Source: a virus
IMG/VR virus record: IMGVR_UViG_3300006802_000401
Location: 1-28,571 of that record
Length of the DNA stretch: 28,571 nt
Reading direction: 5' to 3' (one strand)
Shown: one piece after another, positions 1 through 8,216 of the stretch
How positions within the stretch are numbered: position 1 is the first letter of the stretch
Layout: each line of letters opens with the position of its first letter
Program-made: the position numbers and the translations under genes
The notes under the pieces: model-generated
The model's database searches: none
Told to the model about the DNA's origin: nothing
The model's input: the letters and a program-made list of their open reading frames with translations, nothing else

Positions 1-32
1 AGAATCTTTGGAAAGTCGTTATCAATGAACAC
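1..32 (-). CDS. 5' end of next virion gene (possible major capsid), partial
   Basis: A GTG start at 32 opens a frame that runs off the left edge; the visible peptide is MFIDNDFPKI. A strong Shine-Dalgarno, GGAGG, lies ten bases upstream (plus-strand cctcc at 43-47). It follows the portal gene and the candidate scaffold gene on the same strand. In T7-like and many other phages the order is portal, scaffold, major capsid, so by position this may be the capsid gene. Ten residues are too few to recognise a family, so the product is an inference from gene order only. Confidence 0.45.
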   Translation of the reverse strand, partial: MFIDNDFPKI

Positions 33-84
33 TTTGTTTTATCCTCCAGTGTCGCAGGAAGTGTTTTTATCGGGTGAAAGATTC

Positions 85-146
85 AGACATTTATATGTCT
101 TATCTAACACAAATTTTAGCAGTCGGTAATTTATTCAATCACCGAC
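85..146 (-). promoter_or_regulatory. two hairpins between candidate scaffold gene and next gene
   Basis: Two inverted repeats lie in the 120-base gap ahead of the partial gene. AGACAT/ATGTCT (85-90/95-100) is perfect with loop ATAA on the minus strand. A ten-pair stem at 122-131/137-146 has one G-U pair and a five-base loop. Neither is followed by a T-run on the minus strand, so a classic intrinsic terminator is not supported. TATAAATG within the first repeat resembles a -10 or T4-type late box, but a single copy proves nothing. Plausible roles are RNA processing or a separate promoter for the capsid gene. Confidence 0.35.
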
Positions 147-152
147 ACGCTA

Positions 153-1115
153 TCACTCCATTACAAACAGTTTGTTTGCAACGGTGTTGGGTTGAGCCTG
201 GTTCAGAATGCGCCAGGCGTTCTGGGGATCACGAGCCATGATCTCGTTGAAATCGCCCCAGAAGTTGCCGGGCTGCTGAGGAGCTGCGGCGGCAGGGGGA
301 GCGGGCAGTTGACCGAGTTGAGGCTGGGCCACTTGCTCGGTGCGGTAGCCGGGAGTCTCCAGCTGAGCTTCGTTTTCGTACACGGGATAAGGACCTTCAG
401 GGCCGAAGAACTTAAGCGTGTAATCGCTCAGGACATCGGGGTTGGTAAGGATTTCGTTGTAAGCGAGGTTCTCTTGGTGCTCGTTTACAGCGAACTCAGC
501 GTAACCTTTGATGGTTTCACTTGCGCGGTTTCCCCACGCGACGGCGCTGTCCAGCATTGTTTCCAGCTGAAGAGCGTAGTTGTTCAGGATTGCCGGAGCT
601 TCCATCCCGAACGCGTCCATTACCTGGCGGGACTCCTGGCTCATCCCCACGTAATCCGCGATTTCCTCCAAGGATGGACTCGAGGAGGTTTGGGAAGAGC
701 TGGGCGAGGATGCCTGGCTGGGATATGAGGTCGGCGCTGCCGAGGGTTGCGTAGGTTGGGGGCTGGTCAACCCGTAGTTGGCCGGGGTATAGGTCGTCGG
801 AGCCGACTGTTGACCCTGGAACGGGGATGGAACTGGACTGCTCAGAAGGTTCACCACCTTGTTGAACGCCGATTCCCACGGATTGGAGGTCGATTCCGCC
901 GTCTGGACCGATGGGGACTGGGGGGCGTACTGAGTAGGGGCGGATTGGTAGCTGGGGGCCGCCTGAGGAACCGCTTGCGGGTAGCTGGTACCCACCTGAT
1001 AAGCCACTGGAGCCGGTGCTGCCTGCGGTGCTGCCACCACGTAGCTGCTTGGAGCTACCGCTGCGGGCGACGGTTGGCTCGTCTGTGGGATCGATTGGAC
1101 GGTAGCGTCCTGCAT
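153..1115 (-). CDS. candidate scaffolding protein, overlaps portal tail
   Basis: 320 aa. The start is well supported: AAGGAGATGA sits just upstream of the ATG. Residues 1-150 are rich in Pro, Gln, Ala and Ser with no clear fold. Residues about 150-240 look helical and acidic (for example EEIADYVGMSQESRQVMD), and the C-terminal part again has an Ala/Pro/Gln stretch before a short helical end. It sits between portal and the next virion gene, the usual place of a scaffolding protein, and a disordered-plus-helical composition fits that role. No family motif was recognised. Its first 599 bases also encode the last 199 residues of the portal frame, in a different frame, which explains part of the skewed composition. 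A head-decoration or head-associated protein is the alternative. Confidence 0.55.
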   Translation of the reverse strand: MQDATVQSIPQTSQPSPAAVAPSSYVVAAPQAAPAPVAYQVGTSYPQAVPQAAPSYQSAPTQYAPQSPSVQTAESTSNPWESAFNKVVNLLSSPVPSPFQGQQSAPTTYTPANYGLTSPQPTQPSAAPTSYPSQASSPSSSQTSSSPSLEEIADYVGMSQESRQVMDAFGMEAPAILNNYALQLETMLDSAVAWGNRASETIKGYAEFAVNEHQENLAYNEILTNPDVLSDYTLKFFGPEGPYPVYENEAQLETPGYRTEQVAQPQLGQLPAPPAAAAPQQPGNFWGDFNEIMARDPQNAWRILNQAQPNTVANKLFVME

Positions 1116-2865
1116 AACTCATCTCCTTTTGTAGAGCTTCTAAAGTTCGATACAGATATGGAGTTAAATCCAATCTTGGATCCGCAGCCATCGGAAGATC
1201 CGGTGATTGCGGGTGGGGGGTCTGCATCATCCCTCCCACTAAGCGAGCGAACTGAGAGTATGCACCCTGTAGTTCGTTCACCATCCTGAACGGGAACCCA
1301 GATAACATCTCGGCCCGTTCCTCATCCGTCTTAGACGGGAAGAGGTACTTCAGTGCTTCAATGCTATCAACACCTAACTCTTGTAAGTTTCTTACAACAA
1401 TTGAGTTGTTGAGGATGTCCTGGGTTGAGTCCTCGTAAACGGGACCCGTCCAGCGCCACAGCATTGTCACATCACCATCTGGGATGAGACCTGTAACGCC
1501 TGGTGGAATCTGTTGTGTTTGAACAGATGCCATCATTAGCTGTTTAATTTGTTGGTTGAAACCATCCAACGCAGCTTCATACAAATCTAATTCATCTTGA
1601 GATGCATTTTCGGATGGAGGTACCGGTTTCTCGATACCGGCTGCAGCTGCAATTGACTCTCGGAACAGTTTTTCTTCCTGGAAAATAATCAGTTCAAGAC
1701 AACGACAAATTCCGTGCGTATAGATGGCAGTTGCTTTCTTCTTAGAAGTTGCTGAGACCCGCCCGAAGAGAGACTTGTATTCAGTCGCAGTAACACCAGC
1801 AGAAATAGAAAGCTCGTCAACACCACCCAGCGCCGTACGTACTTCTTCTCTAAACTGCCGGGCAAAAGCATTCTGGTCACCAGTGATGGCGTCGGGGACA
1901 ATGTAACCAACTCGGTCGTTTGGTTCCAGGTTTGCAATGATGCGTGGAACTCTGATCTGACCATCGAGACCACGGGAGACAGGGTCTTGCTTAAACGCCG
2001 AACGACTAAGGGCACTGGGACTGCCAAAGCCAGAGTTTGCTGCAATCGAGGGGCGTTGGATAACGCTGTCTCCCCCGGCATCAATCAGGTCAGTCTTCGG
2101 ACGAGAAGACAGCAGGGTTGGGTTGCCAAAGAACGTAATGTTCTTCCGCATGGTGCGGACCAGATCGTCATGCGTAACAATCTGATTGGCGAGAGCATCA
2201 AACTCTCCGTAACCCTCCATAGAAAACCCTTTCGGGTTGTTAAAGATTTCTACGCAGGGAATAAAACCGAGGGAATTTTTAAATTTCTTGGTTGTGCCAG
2301 GGGTGGTATAGGAGGGAAGATCAAACGACATCTCACCTTCTGAGTGAGTTTCTTCGATAACGTCTGCTTTGATCGAGAGCTTGATATAGCGCTTGGCACC
2401 CTGATCGGCCGTGGTGGGGTTACCAGTCATGTTGGTGACGTTAATGTTGTCACCAAAACCAAAGCCACGACGGACCTTGTAGCTGTAGATGATCACCACC
2501 TCTTCCAGCTCGCCGTCTACGTTGTAGAAACTGCGATACTCGTGCTCTCGGAAATAGTAGAGACGATAGTTTTGTTTGGTGGGACGGATGTAAAAAAGAC
2601 CCTTGCCATCACAAAGGAAATAATCCCAGATGGAATCAAGTCGCGTATCAAGCTGGTTGTACTTGATTACGCGGTCAATAAAGTCTTTACGTTGGTTTCC
2701 AAAGTTGTCTTGACTGGGGAAGAACTCGATACCCTGACGGATACCGAACAGCTTCATCTGCGCCAGATGCGACGAAACGATGCTGGTATCAACGACGGTC
2801 GCAGCATCTTTATCAATGTAAGCATTGATGATTTCTTGAAGCCTGGCTTTAGCGTCCGTCGCCAT
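517..2865 (-). CDS. portal protein
   Basis: 782 aa. Forms the dodecameric ring at the capsid vertex through which DNA is packaged. The call rests on general portal character (an N-terminal alpha/beta region with FFPSQDNFGNQRKDFIDRV, a central DALANQIVTHDDLVRTMRKN helix, a FREEVRTALGGVDELSISAG segment) and on its position after terminase and before a scaffold-like gene. The start has AAGGGG about ten bases upstream. Up to about residue 583 the sequence is ordinary globular protein. The last 199 residues are Gly/Ser/Pro-rich with a basic end and overlap the next gene in another frame. That tail may be real dual coding or a frame that merely stays open. Length is above that of many portals because of this tail. 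Confidence 0.8.
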   Translation of the reverse strand: MATDAKARLQEIINAYIDKDAATVVDTSIVSSHLAQMKLFGIRQGIEFFPSQDNFGNQRKDFIDRVIKYNQLDTRLDSIWDYFLCDGKGLFYIRPTKQNYRLYYFREHEYRSFYNVDGELEEVVIIYSYKVRRGFGFGDNINVTNMTGNPTTADQGAKRYIKLSIKADVIEETHSEGEMSFDLPSYTTPGTTKKFKNSLGFIPCVEIFNNPKGFSMEGYGEFDALANQIVTHDDLVRTMRKNITFFGNPTLLSSRPKTDLIDAGGDSVIQRPSIAANSGFGSPSALSRSAFKQDPVSRGLDGQIRVPRIIANLEPNDRVGYIVPDAITGDQNAFARQFREEVRTALGGVDELSISAGVTATEYKSLFGRVSATSKKKATAIYTHGICRCLELIIFQEEKLFRESIAAAAGIEKPVPPSENASQDELDLYEAALDGFNQQIKQLMMASVQTQQIPPGVTGLIPDGDVTMLWRWTGPVYEDSTQDILNNSIVVRNLQELGVDSIEALKYLFPSKTDEERAEMLSGFPFRMVNELQGAYSQFARLVGGMMQTPHPQSPDLPMAADPRLDLTPYLYRTLEALQKEMSYAGRYRPIDPTDEPTVARSGSSKQLRGGSTAGSTGSSGLSGGYQLPASGSSGGPQLPIRPYSVRPPVPIGPDGGIDLQSVGIGVQQGGEPSEQSSSIPVPGSTVGSDDLYPGQLRVDQPPTYATLGSADLISQPGILAQLFPNLLESILGGNRGLRGDEPGVPPGNGRVRDGSSGNPEQLRSSAGNNAGQRRRVGKPRK

Positions 2866-2902
2866 TAACTATTGCCCCTTTTAATTGATACTAGCAGTAT
2901 AT

Positions 2903-3316
2903 TCAAGCACCACGGACGGGGGTTGGCGGTAAGCCACCACCACCCGGACCATAGGGTGCATAACCGAGTCCTGGATAGAACTTCACGGGAGTGTTAGGTC
3001 CTTGAGCGGGGCCTTGTTCACCACCAGGGAGCTGGGCCATTTGCATGCCACCCATATTCCCAATAGCACCGAACAGATTGCTGCTGCCCGGAACAGCTGC
3101 AAAGGGGAGTCGCGGACCAGGAGCATTCATCCGGTCGTAATACTGCTGAAGATCTTGGGGACGATCATCAAATTGCTTCAGCTCTTCCAGCTGCTCTCTC
3201 GTCATTCCTTTAAAAGGACTACGAGGACCAATGTCAAAACTGGGGTTACCTGCCATGTAGACGCCACCGTTACCGGGCATCCCTGGAACACCGTATCCGC
3301 CGTCAGTTCGTAACAT
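2903..3316 (-). CDS. small Gly/Pro-rich hypothetical protein of the virion module
   Basis: 137 aa, between the AbrB-like gene and portal. Both ends are Gly/Pro/Met-rich (GVPGMPGNGGVYMAG near the start, YGPGGGGLPPTP near the end). The middle has a short helical, acidic stretch (MTREQLEELKQFDDRPQDLQQYYDRM). No family was recognised. The weak AAGATTGAGACG before the ATG is only a poor ribosome site. Spacing to portal is 37 bases, so it belongs to the same transcript. Composition resembles other low-complexity minor proteins in this block, suggesting a minor head or connector component, but nothing shows this directly. Confidence 0.7.
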   Translation of the reverse strand: MLRTDGGYGVPGMPGNGGVYMAGNPSFDIGPRSPFKGMTREQLEELKQFDDRPQDLQQYYDRMNAPGPRLPFAAVPGSSNLFGAIGNMGGMQMAQLPGGEQGPAQGPNTPVKFYPGLGYAPYGPGGGGLPPTPVRGA

Positions 3317-3342
3317 CTACTTATCGTCTCAATCTTCCTATT

Positions 3343-3525
3343 TTACTCTTCTAAAACTTCGTAGCCAGCAGAATCGTTTACCTTGCTGATCACGATTCCT
3401 TCACCACGGACATCCCAGTTGAGAACATCACCTTCCAGCCATCCAAGGTCTTCGATTACTTCGTCGGGGAGAACAATATACTGATCTCCGTTTTCGTCCT
3501 CTTGGACCTCAAGGATGTAGCTCAT
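3343..3525 (-). CDS. AbrB/SpoVT-like small protein
   Basis: 60 aa. The pattern of alternating strands around LPDEVIEDLGWLEGDVLNWDVRGEGIVISKV matches the swapped-hairpin AbrB/MazE DNA-binding fold, in which a Pro-Asp-Glu turn is followed by a Leu-Gly-W-x-x-Gly-Asp segment. Versions of this protein are common in marine cyanophages. The ATG overlaps the stop of the upstream membrane protein (ATGA), so translation is coupled. The protein is acidic, unlike most DNA-binding AbrB domains, so a protein-binding role, such as an antitoxin-like or host-regulator mimic, is also possible. Confidence 0.65.
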   Translation of the reverse strand: MSYILEVQEDENGDQYIVLPDEVIEDLGWLEGDVLNWDVRGEGIVISKVNDSAGYEVLEE

Positions 3526-3821
3526 TTTGACAGAAGCTTTTCCATAAGCTTATCAAGCTTATTATTTATTTGTCTAAAGTTTTCGTGCATCTCCTGGATT
3601 TCTCGTAAGAAATCAACCTTGAGCACATAGTCCATGGGCAGCTGCTTTACTTCGTCTTCCAAGCAATCAATCCGCCTTTTCTGTGAACTAATATAACTGA
3701 AAGCTTGATCTATTTTCTCTTTCTGCCTATCAAGGATTCGATTGGCTACCCAAGAACCACCTGTTAATGCAGAAACAGCAGCTGTCAAGCCTATTGCTAT
3801 GTATTCGGGACCCACTGTCAC
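3522..3821 (-). CDS. single-pass membrane protein with coiled coil
   Basis: 99 aa from the GTG at 3821, preferred because AAAAGG lies six bases upstream. A TTG at 3857 would add 12 residues and overlap terL by 11 bases. Residues about 8-24 (IAIGLTAAVSALTGGSW) form one hydrophobic segment near the N-terminus. The rest is a charged coiled coil ending in DYVLKVDFLREIQEMHENF and a Lys/Leu-rich helix. A short N-terminal anchor plus a cytoplasmic or periplasmic coiled coil is seen in phage holin-like and spanin-like proteins and in unassigned cyanophage proteins. Lysis is one possibility, but no endolysin is visible nearby. Stop overlaps the AbrB-like start. Confidence 0.65.
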   Translation of the reverse strand: MTVGPEYIAIGLTAAVSALTGGSWVANRILDRQKEKIDQAFSYISSQKRRIDCLEDEVKQLPMDYVLKVDFLREIQEMHENFRQINNKLDKLMEKLLSK

Positions 3822-3846
3822 GTTGCGCCTTTTAACAATTCTAAGT

Positions 3847-5373
3847 TTAGAAATCAAGTTGCAACTGACCCTTTCTTCCTAGTCCAGTCACCAACCAGAC
3901 CAACGCGTCAACACAGTCATCATGGCTACTGACACCGAAGTTCGTGAGTTCCTCGAAGAGATTTGTGAAGTTCCGGTATCTGTTGAAGATGATTTTGCGA
4001 TCTTCAAACATCCCGATGATGCCACGGAACCGTGCCAACTTATCTGCACGGAAGCCTTTCACTGGGTGCCAGATCAGGTTGTAGAGACTTTCGTTATTGA
4101 GGCAGACCCGTTTGAAGTCAGCTTCGAGAGAAGCCTGGTACTGCACTGCTTCTGACCAGATATCACAAGTGTTGTAAGTCGGGAAATAGTTACCACTCTC
4201 GTCACGTCCCAGGATGGACCAGTCATTGAGAAGCTCTTTCATCGCATCAAGCTTTTCAAGGTTACCCATCACCCTGATGCGGCGGTAATCAATGATGTGA
4301 ATTCGATCTCCAATCCGTCCGCCTAGAACCATAACGGTGTAATCGTTCTTTTCCTTGACACCAGCAGACAAGTCGACTCCGATCCCAAGAGCGTCAAACT
4401 CTGTTGCAATCTCTGCTTTCACAATCAGCTCTGGCGCCAGGGACAGTTCATTCTGCCTGACGATCTGGTTCATGTACTGGAACGAAAAGGCGATTGGTGC
4501 CTGCCGTTTCTTTTCCTTTAGATAGTCAAGTGACCACATTTCGGGCCAGTAGGATTCTTCATCTCCCGTTTTGGGATCATTGTGAATTGCGGAGAGAACA
4601 ATCTGTGTCCAATTGTTCTGCTCGTTGAAGGTTGTGGAATGAATGTCATCATGTCGGAAGCGGGTTCCAAGGCAGATGGCCCTGGCTCCTTCGAACATGG
4701 TTGGTGCGATCACAGCGTTCCAGTTGTCCTGCATCTGCTTTCGGATGTCAGGGTTGGAGATATCTGCTGCTGACTTGATGGCGTCATCAATCATCACCAG
4801 GTGAGAACGCTTTGAGGTCACCGAACCCTTAAGACCAGCAGCACAGAGTGTGAATTGTTCTTCACCCGTGGTATCGATGCCTGCAAACTTGTGGTCAATC
4901 GACCAGTACTCATTACTGGTGACGTTTTTGAGCAAGCGAACTGTTGGGAACACCTCCTGGTACCGTTTGCTTTCGATGATGCGTTTGATAGTTGCAGACT
5001 TGGAGCGTGCAATATCCACCGTGTAGGACAGATACAGAATCTGCAGTGGCTTCTTGGCTGCAGTGTGGATGCCAATGGCCCAGGCGGTCAGTAGGCCCAG
5101 CACTGTGGACTTGGCTGAACCCCGTGGGGCAAGTAGATCGATATTGGGGCCAGCAATCTTGATCAGGCAGTTGCTGTCTTCGTCGGTGATGAAGTGACGA
5201 TGCCAGTCCTTATGGTGTTGAGCAGGGGGTTTATCAGCAACGTACTCACAGAAGTAACCAAAGTCCTCCCTTGCTTTTTCCAGGAGGTGTTCGTTTTTAT
5301 TTTCTTTAACCTGGAAATTACGTGCAGCAGCCTTAGCGTTACGGCGATACGCAAGATGAACGTAAGAGGGCAC
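3847..5373 (-). CDS. terL: terminase large subunit
   Basis: 508 aa, normal family length. The ATPase-nuclease motor that packages DNA through the portal. ATPase domain: Walker A-like APRGSAKST at about residues 82-90, Walker B LVMIDD at 192-197 with the catalytic acidic pair, and a coupling motif CLGTRF at 234-239. Nuclease domain: GIGVDLSAG at about 330-338 (first metal-binding Asp) and HDDCVDAL at 484-491 near the end. The start is GTG at 5373 with no Shine-Dalgarno. It lies 28 bases after the 393-aa gene in transcription order. All motifs needed for activity are present, so the gene looks intact. Confidence 0.95.
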   Translation of the reverse strand: MPSYVHLAYRRNAKAAARNFQVKENKNEHLLEKAREDFGYFCEYVADKPPAQHHKDWHRHFITDEDSNCLIKIAGPNIDLLAPRGSAKSTVLGLLTAWAIGIHTAAKKPLQILYLSYTVDIARSKSATIKRIIESKRYQEVFPTVRLLKNVTSNEYWSIDHKFAGIDTTGEEQFTLCAAGLKGSVTSKRSHLVMIDDAIKSAADISNPDIRKQMQDNWNAVIAPTMFEGARAICLGTRFRHDDIHSTTFNEQNNWTQIVLSAIHNDPKTGDEESYWPEMWSLDYLKEKKRQAPIAFSFQYMNQIVRQNELSLAPELIVKAEIATEFDALGIGVDLSAGVKEKNDYTVMVLGGRIGDRIHIIDYRRIRVMGNLEKLDAMKELLNDWSILGRDESGNYFPTYNTCDIWSEAVQYQASLEADFKRVCLNNESLYNLIWHPVKGFRADKLARFRGIIGMFEDRKIIFNRYRNFTNLFEELTNFGVSSHDDCVDALVWLVTGLGRKGQLQLDF

Positions 5374-5401
5374 GTTATTTGATTCAGACTGTTATTAAAT
5401 A

Positions 5402-6583
5402 CTAACCCATGCGGGCAGCAGCTCTGAATGGATCTTCTGCTGCAGCAGATTTACGATAAGCCTCTGCTGCCTTAGCCGAAGCAAGCTGCTTCTCCTTAGA
5501 CATATCAAACTCTGATTGCTGTGTTAGTTTTTCACGCTGCTCATCGCTCTGTTGAGCTGCCCTTGCAACTCGTACGTCAACTGGTTGATTCTCCTGAACA
5601 AATCGAATCGGTTCAACTCGTTGGCGTCCTGGGTTGTTGATTGTGTCAATAGTAGAAGGCCCGTAGGACGGTCTATCTTTGCTGCCAAAATTCCTAACAG
5701 GTGTGTAAGGCCCTTGAGGGATAGCAGGAGTATTCCAAGCAACCTCACCAAAATCTTCGCCTCTGGGACCTTTTTGAGATTGTTGTGGTGGAACAATAGC
5801 TTCAGATCCTTCCTTGCCTTGAGCAACATACTGATCTAAAAACTGTTGAGAATCTTGAACACCTTGATCTGCTTGTTGTTTTAAAATTTCAATGTTTTTT
5901 TGCAGGGCTTCATTGCGCCTTGCTTGCATGTAATCAGATCGACCAACGTTATAAATGCCATATTTTTGTACTTCAGGATCATCGGCAGTTGCACCACGTA
6001 CATGCCAACCGCCCGCTCCGGTATTACGAATTAGACCGGATAGATTTTGATTAGCCCAGGAGGGGTCAGCAGTGCCAGCAGATTGCATGGCTATCATTTC
6101 CCTGACACGCGCAACTTGTGCTGCGTCTGGGTTTTCTTTTGTTAGATAACCGCCATACTCTCCATAGTTTGGAGTGTAGTAAAGGCCGCCTGCAGCTGCG
6201 TATTCACCTGCCGCAAGAGGATCACCAAAGCCTAATTGCTGACGGGCTGCATAGTCATATCCAATGCTTGCCTTGTCTTCGGCGCTGAGATCAGACATGC
6301 CCTCGATGTCGGCACGCTGAGCTGAATCTAAAGAATTGAGGAATTGTTGAAAATAGTCAGAACTAGAGGAGGAAGCCGGTTCAATAATAGATACTTCTTC
6401 AAACTCTGGGCTTACAGACGCATATGTATTATCACTGCCAGCATCTGCCAGGGGTACATAAGCACCACTAGGGAGAAATGGGTTAGCTCCGGGTTTACGG
6501 CCTGGGTTGCTACGATACCATTCGGCAGCGGGCATGCCGTAGGTCTTGAGCATCCAGTTGTATAGGCCTTCGTTAACAGCCAT
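5402..6583 (-). CDS. hypothetical virion-module protein
   Basis: 393 aa, immediately before terL in transcription order. The N-terminus (NEGLYNWMLKTYGMPAAEWY) looks folded. The centre has Tyr/Gly-rich stretches (YYTPNYGEYGGYLTKENP) and a Trp-containing segment. The last 150 residues are charged, Gln-rich and probably helical or disordered. No motif of a known family was recognised. No ribosome site is visible and the start lies 4 bases after the stop of the 71-aa gene, suggesting coupled translation. Position next to terL would allow a packaging accessory or structural role, but this cannot be decided here. Confidence 0.75.
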   Translation of the reverse strand: MAVNEGLYNWMLKTYGMPAAEWYRSNPGRKPGANPFLPSGAYVPLADAGSDNTYASVSPEFEEVSIIEPASSSSSDYFQQFLNSLDSAQRADIEGMSDLSAEDKASIGYDYAARQQLGFGDPLAAGEYAAAGGLYYTPNYGEYGGYLTKENPDAAQVARVREMIAMQSAGTADPSWANQNLSGLIRNTGAGGWHVRGATADDPEVQKYGIYNVGRSDYMQARRNEALQKNIEILKQQADQGVQDSQQFLDQYVAQGKEGSEAIVPPQQSQKGPRGEDFGEVAWNTPAIPQGPYTPVRNFGSKDRPSYGPSTIDTINNPGRQRVEPIRFVQENQPVDVRVARAAQQSDEQREKLTQQSEFDMSKEKQLASAKAAEAYRKSAAAEDPFRAAARMG

Positions 6584-6587
6584 TTAT

Positions 6588-6803
6588 CTAACCGAAGAAG
6601 TCGCGATAGCTGGGCATGTCGACTTCATAAGGAGACTTGTAAGGATCGTAGGGACGTTGGCCAGATTTCTGAAGAGTGGCAAACATCTCATCAGCAGGAG
6701 CACGCATACGCGCTAAGCGTTCCTGGCGTTGTTGTGCCATACGAGAGGCAAACTCGTCATTCATCATCTTGCCCGCCATTGGAGCCTTAGATGAACCGCC
6801 CAT
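6588..6803 (-). CDS. small basic hypothetical protein
   Basis: 71 aa. Starts with MGGSSKAP, has an Arg/Gln/Met-rich helix (NDEFASRMAQQRQERLARMR) and ends in an aromatic segment (PYDPYKSPYEVDMPSYRDFF). The start codon shares one base with the stop of the preceding 54-aa gene (TAATG), so the two are probably translated together. No family recognised. It resembles other tiny charged virion-module peptides in the block. Confidence 0.65.
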   Translation of the reverse strand: MGGSSKAPMAGKMMNDEFASRMAQQRQERLARMRAPADEMFATLQKSGQRPYDPYKSPYEVDMPSYRDFFG

Positions 6804-6967
6804 TACTTTTCTCCTTTACTTGCTTTCTTTTGTTCTTGATATTTACGAGCTTTATCAAGAGCCGCCTTACGCTTCTCTTTGTCATTCATTTCGGAGCCAT
6901 CTTCTTTTTTGGCTTCTTTCTTTTTGAAGTGCTCCAGGAGCTGGGGCGGCATCTTACCTTTTGCCAT
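6803..6967 (-). CDS. 54-aa Lys-rich peptide
   Basis: An ATG at 6967 (two bases after the stop of the 196-aa gene) opens 54 codons ending in TAA at 6803-6805. It begins MAKGKMPPQLLEHFKKKE and continues with a Lys/Glu/Ala helix (NDKEKRKAALDKARKYQEQ). Small peptides starting with a Lys-Met-Pro-Pro element followed by a lysine helix occur in structural operons of many phages, but I know no function. The tight junctions on both sides (2-base gap, 1-base overlap) support it as a real gene. Binding to nucleic acid or to an acidic virion protein is a guess from charge. Confidence 0.7.
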   Translation of the reverse strand: MAKGKMPPQLLEHFKKKEAKKEDGSEMNDKEKRKAALDKARKYQEQKKASKGEK

Positions 6968-6968
6968 A

Positions 6969-7559
6969 TCAGCGACCTAAACCACGCATACGGGCGACAA
7001 GCTGCTGGTACTCAGGCGTGCCTTGATCAGGCATCCGATTGGCGCGGCCAGGACCAAAGGCAATACCAGAGCGAGGCTGACCTGCTCCACCAAAAGGAGT
7101 ACCAAAGATCCCAACACCACGCTCAACAGCGCCACCGGGAGCAACCTCAGCACCGCCACCTTCACCTGCGGCCCGCTGGAAATTACGGAAGATTTCCTCA
7201 CGGCGACCAGTGCGATCACGTTCGCGGGTCACTTCACCACGGCGATAAAGCGCTTCTTCAAAACCAGGGGGTTTCGGTGCGTCTGCAGCACCAGGGCGCT
7301 CACCCGGGAACATAGAAGCTGCGCCGACCTGAGGACCGCTCTGCTCTTGGAACCTTTCGGCCAGTGCTTCTGCAACACCCGGAGTTTCAGGTGCGCCACC
7401 TTCACTACCCGATAAAGCACTACGACGACGAGCGCGACCTTCTGCGGCACGTTGCATCGCAGTATTGTCGCCACGGCGGCCAGCTTTGAGGCTTTCTGCC
7501 ATCCTTGCACGGGCGCCGGATCTACCCGCTAATTGTTGATTTTGCGTTTCAGCGCCCAT
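6969..7559 (-). CDS. Arg/Gly/Ala-rich hypothetical protein
   Basis: 196 aa, strongly basic in the N-terminal 70 residues (ARARMAESLKAGRRGD, EGRARRRSAL), then Gly/Pro/Ala-rich with few hydrophobic runs, ending with a short helix (PEYQQLVARMRGLGR). Probably largely disordered. No ribosome site of note. Its reading direction and 39-base gap to the 205-aa gene put it in the same transcript. Possible roles are a DNA-condensing or head-internal protein, based only on charge and place. The reverse frames are also long here, a consequence of high G/C content, and were not called. Confidence 0.6.
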   Translation of the reverse strand: MGAETQNQQLAGRSGARARMAESLKAGRRGDNTAMQRAAEGRARRRSALSGSEGGAPETPGVAEALAERFQEQSGPQVGAASMFPGERPGAADAPKPPGFEEALYRRGEVTRERDRTGRREEIFRNFQRAAGEGGGAEVAPGGAVERGVGIFGTPFGGAGQPRSGIAFGPGRANRMPDQGTPEYQQLVARMRGLGR

Positions 7560-7598
7560 TTTTCTTTTTGCGTTAAAACTATTTTAAAGGACTTAAGC

Positions 7599-8216
7599 CT
7601 ATTCCTCTAGTTGCATTCTAGCCCACACACTCATTGAGGCTTCGTTCAAAGGGATCTCAATTGGATCATCCTTGAATACAAACAACAGTTCACGAATTGC
7701 TCGGTCAGCACCAGCCATCAGCAGGCCTTTACGGTCACGAGATGTTGTGAACTGTTCAATCTGTGCAATAGCACCGCGCAATTCTTTTTGCATTGATGCA
7801 ACACGCGCAACACCTGCATCGCGTTTAACAACACCCATCTCCACGGCTTCCCGTAGTTTGCGGATGTCTTCTTGCATCTCTTCAATTTCAAAAAGAAGAG
7901 TCTTGCGGTGATCAGGCTTTTTATATTTACTGTTGACCCAAAGATCGCACGCAACAATGCTCCCTGTATACCCAAGGAAACGGGCATACAAGAAGCACTC
8001 GATCACTGAATTGTTATCAGCTGCGAAGGAGCAAAACGATTCTTGAGTGGAGGAATCAAGATTATCGACCCATTGGTCGAAGACCTCAATATCGATAAGC
8101 TCGTTGCGCCTGTCCGTAATCGCGGGCCTCGTCTTCCTGGCGGAATCGTTGACTTTGCTCTGCGGAAGTTCGCTGCTCTTCTGCGCCTTTACCGATGGTT
8201 TCTCGTTCTTGAGCAC
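7599..8216 (-). CDS. helical protein, weak terminase-small-subunit candidate
   Basis: 205 aa from a GTG at 8216, chosen because GGAGGA lies six bases upstream and no later ATG keeps the N-terminal domain. The N-terminal 30 residues are basic and disordered. A folded helical part follows (IDIEVFDQWVDNLDSS, ECFLYARFLGYTGSIVACDLWV), then a coiled coil (about residues 105-150) and a C-terminal helical region (RKGLLMAGADRAIRELLFVF). Helical domain plus coiled coil near terL would suit a small terminase subunit, but no HTH is clear. Its first 131 bases overlap the end of the 84-aa gene in another frame. Confidence 0.7.
   Translation of the reverse strand: MLKNEKPSVKAQKSSELPQSKVNDSARKTRPAITDRRNELIDIEVFDQWVDNLDSSTQESFCSFAADNNSVIECFLYARFLGYTGSIVACDLWVNSKYKKPDHRKTLLFEIEEMQEDIRKLREAVEMGVVKRDAGVARVASMQKELRGAIAQIEQFTTSRDRKGLLMAGADRAIRELLFVFKDDPIEIPLNEASMSVWARMQLEE

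Noticed and set aside
192-1289. Plus-strand frames of 178 and 180 codons opposite the scaffold and portal genes
   Set aside because: They are antisense to supported genes, Arg/Gly-rich as expected from G/C-rich shadows, and have no start signal.
3922-4155. 77-codon plus-strand frame beginning ATGGCTACTGACACC inside terL
   Set aside because: Opposite the nuclease domain of terL, whose motifs fix the coding strand.
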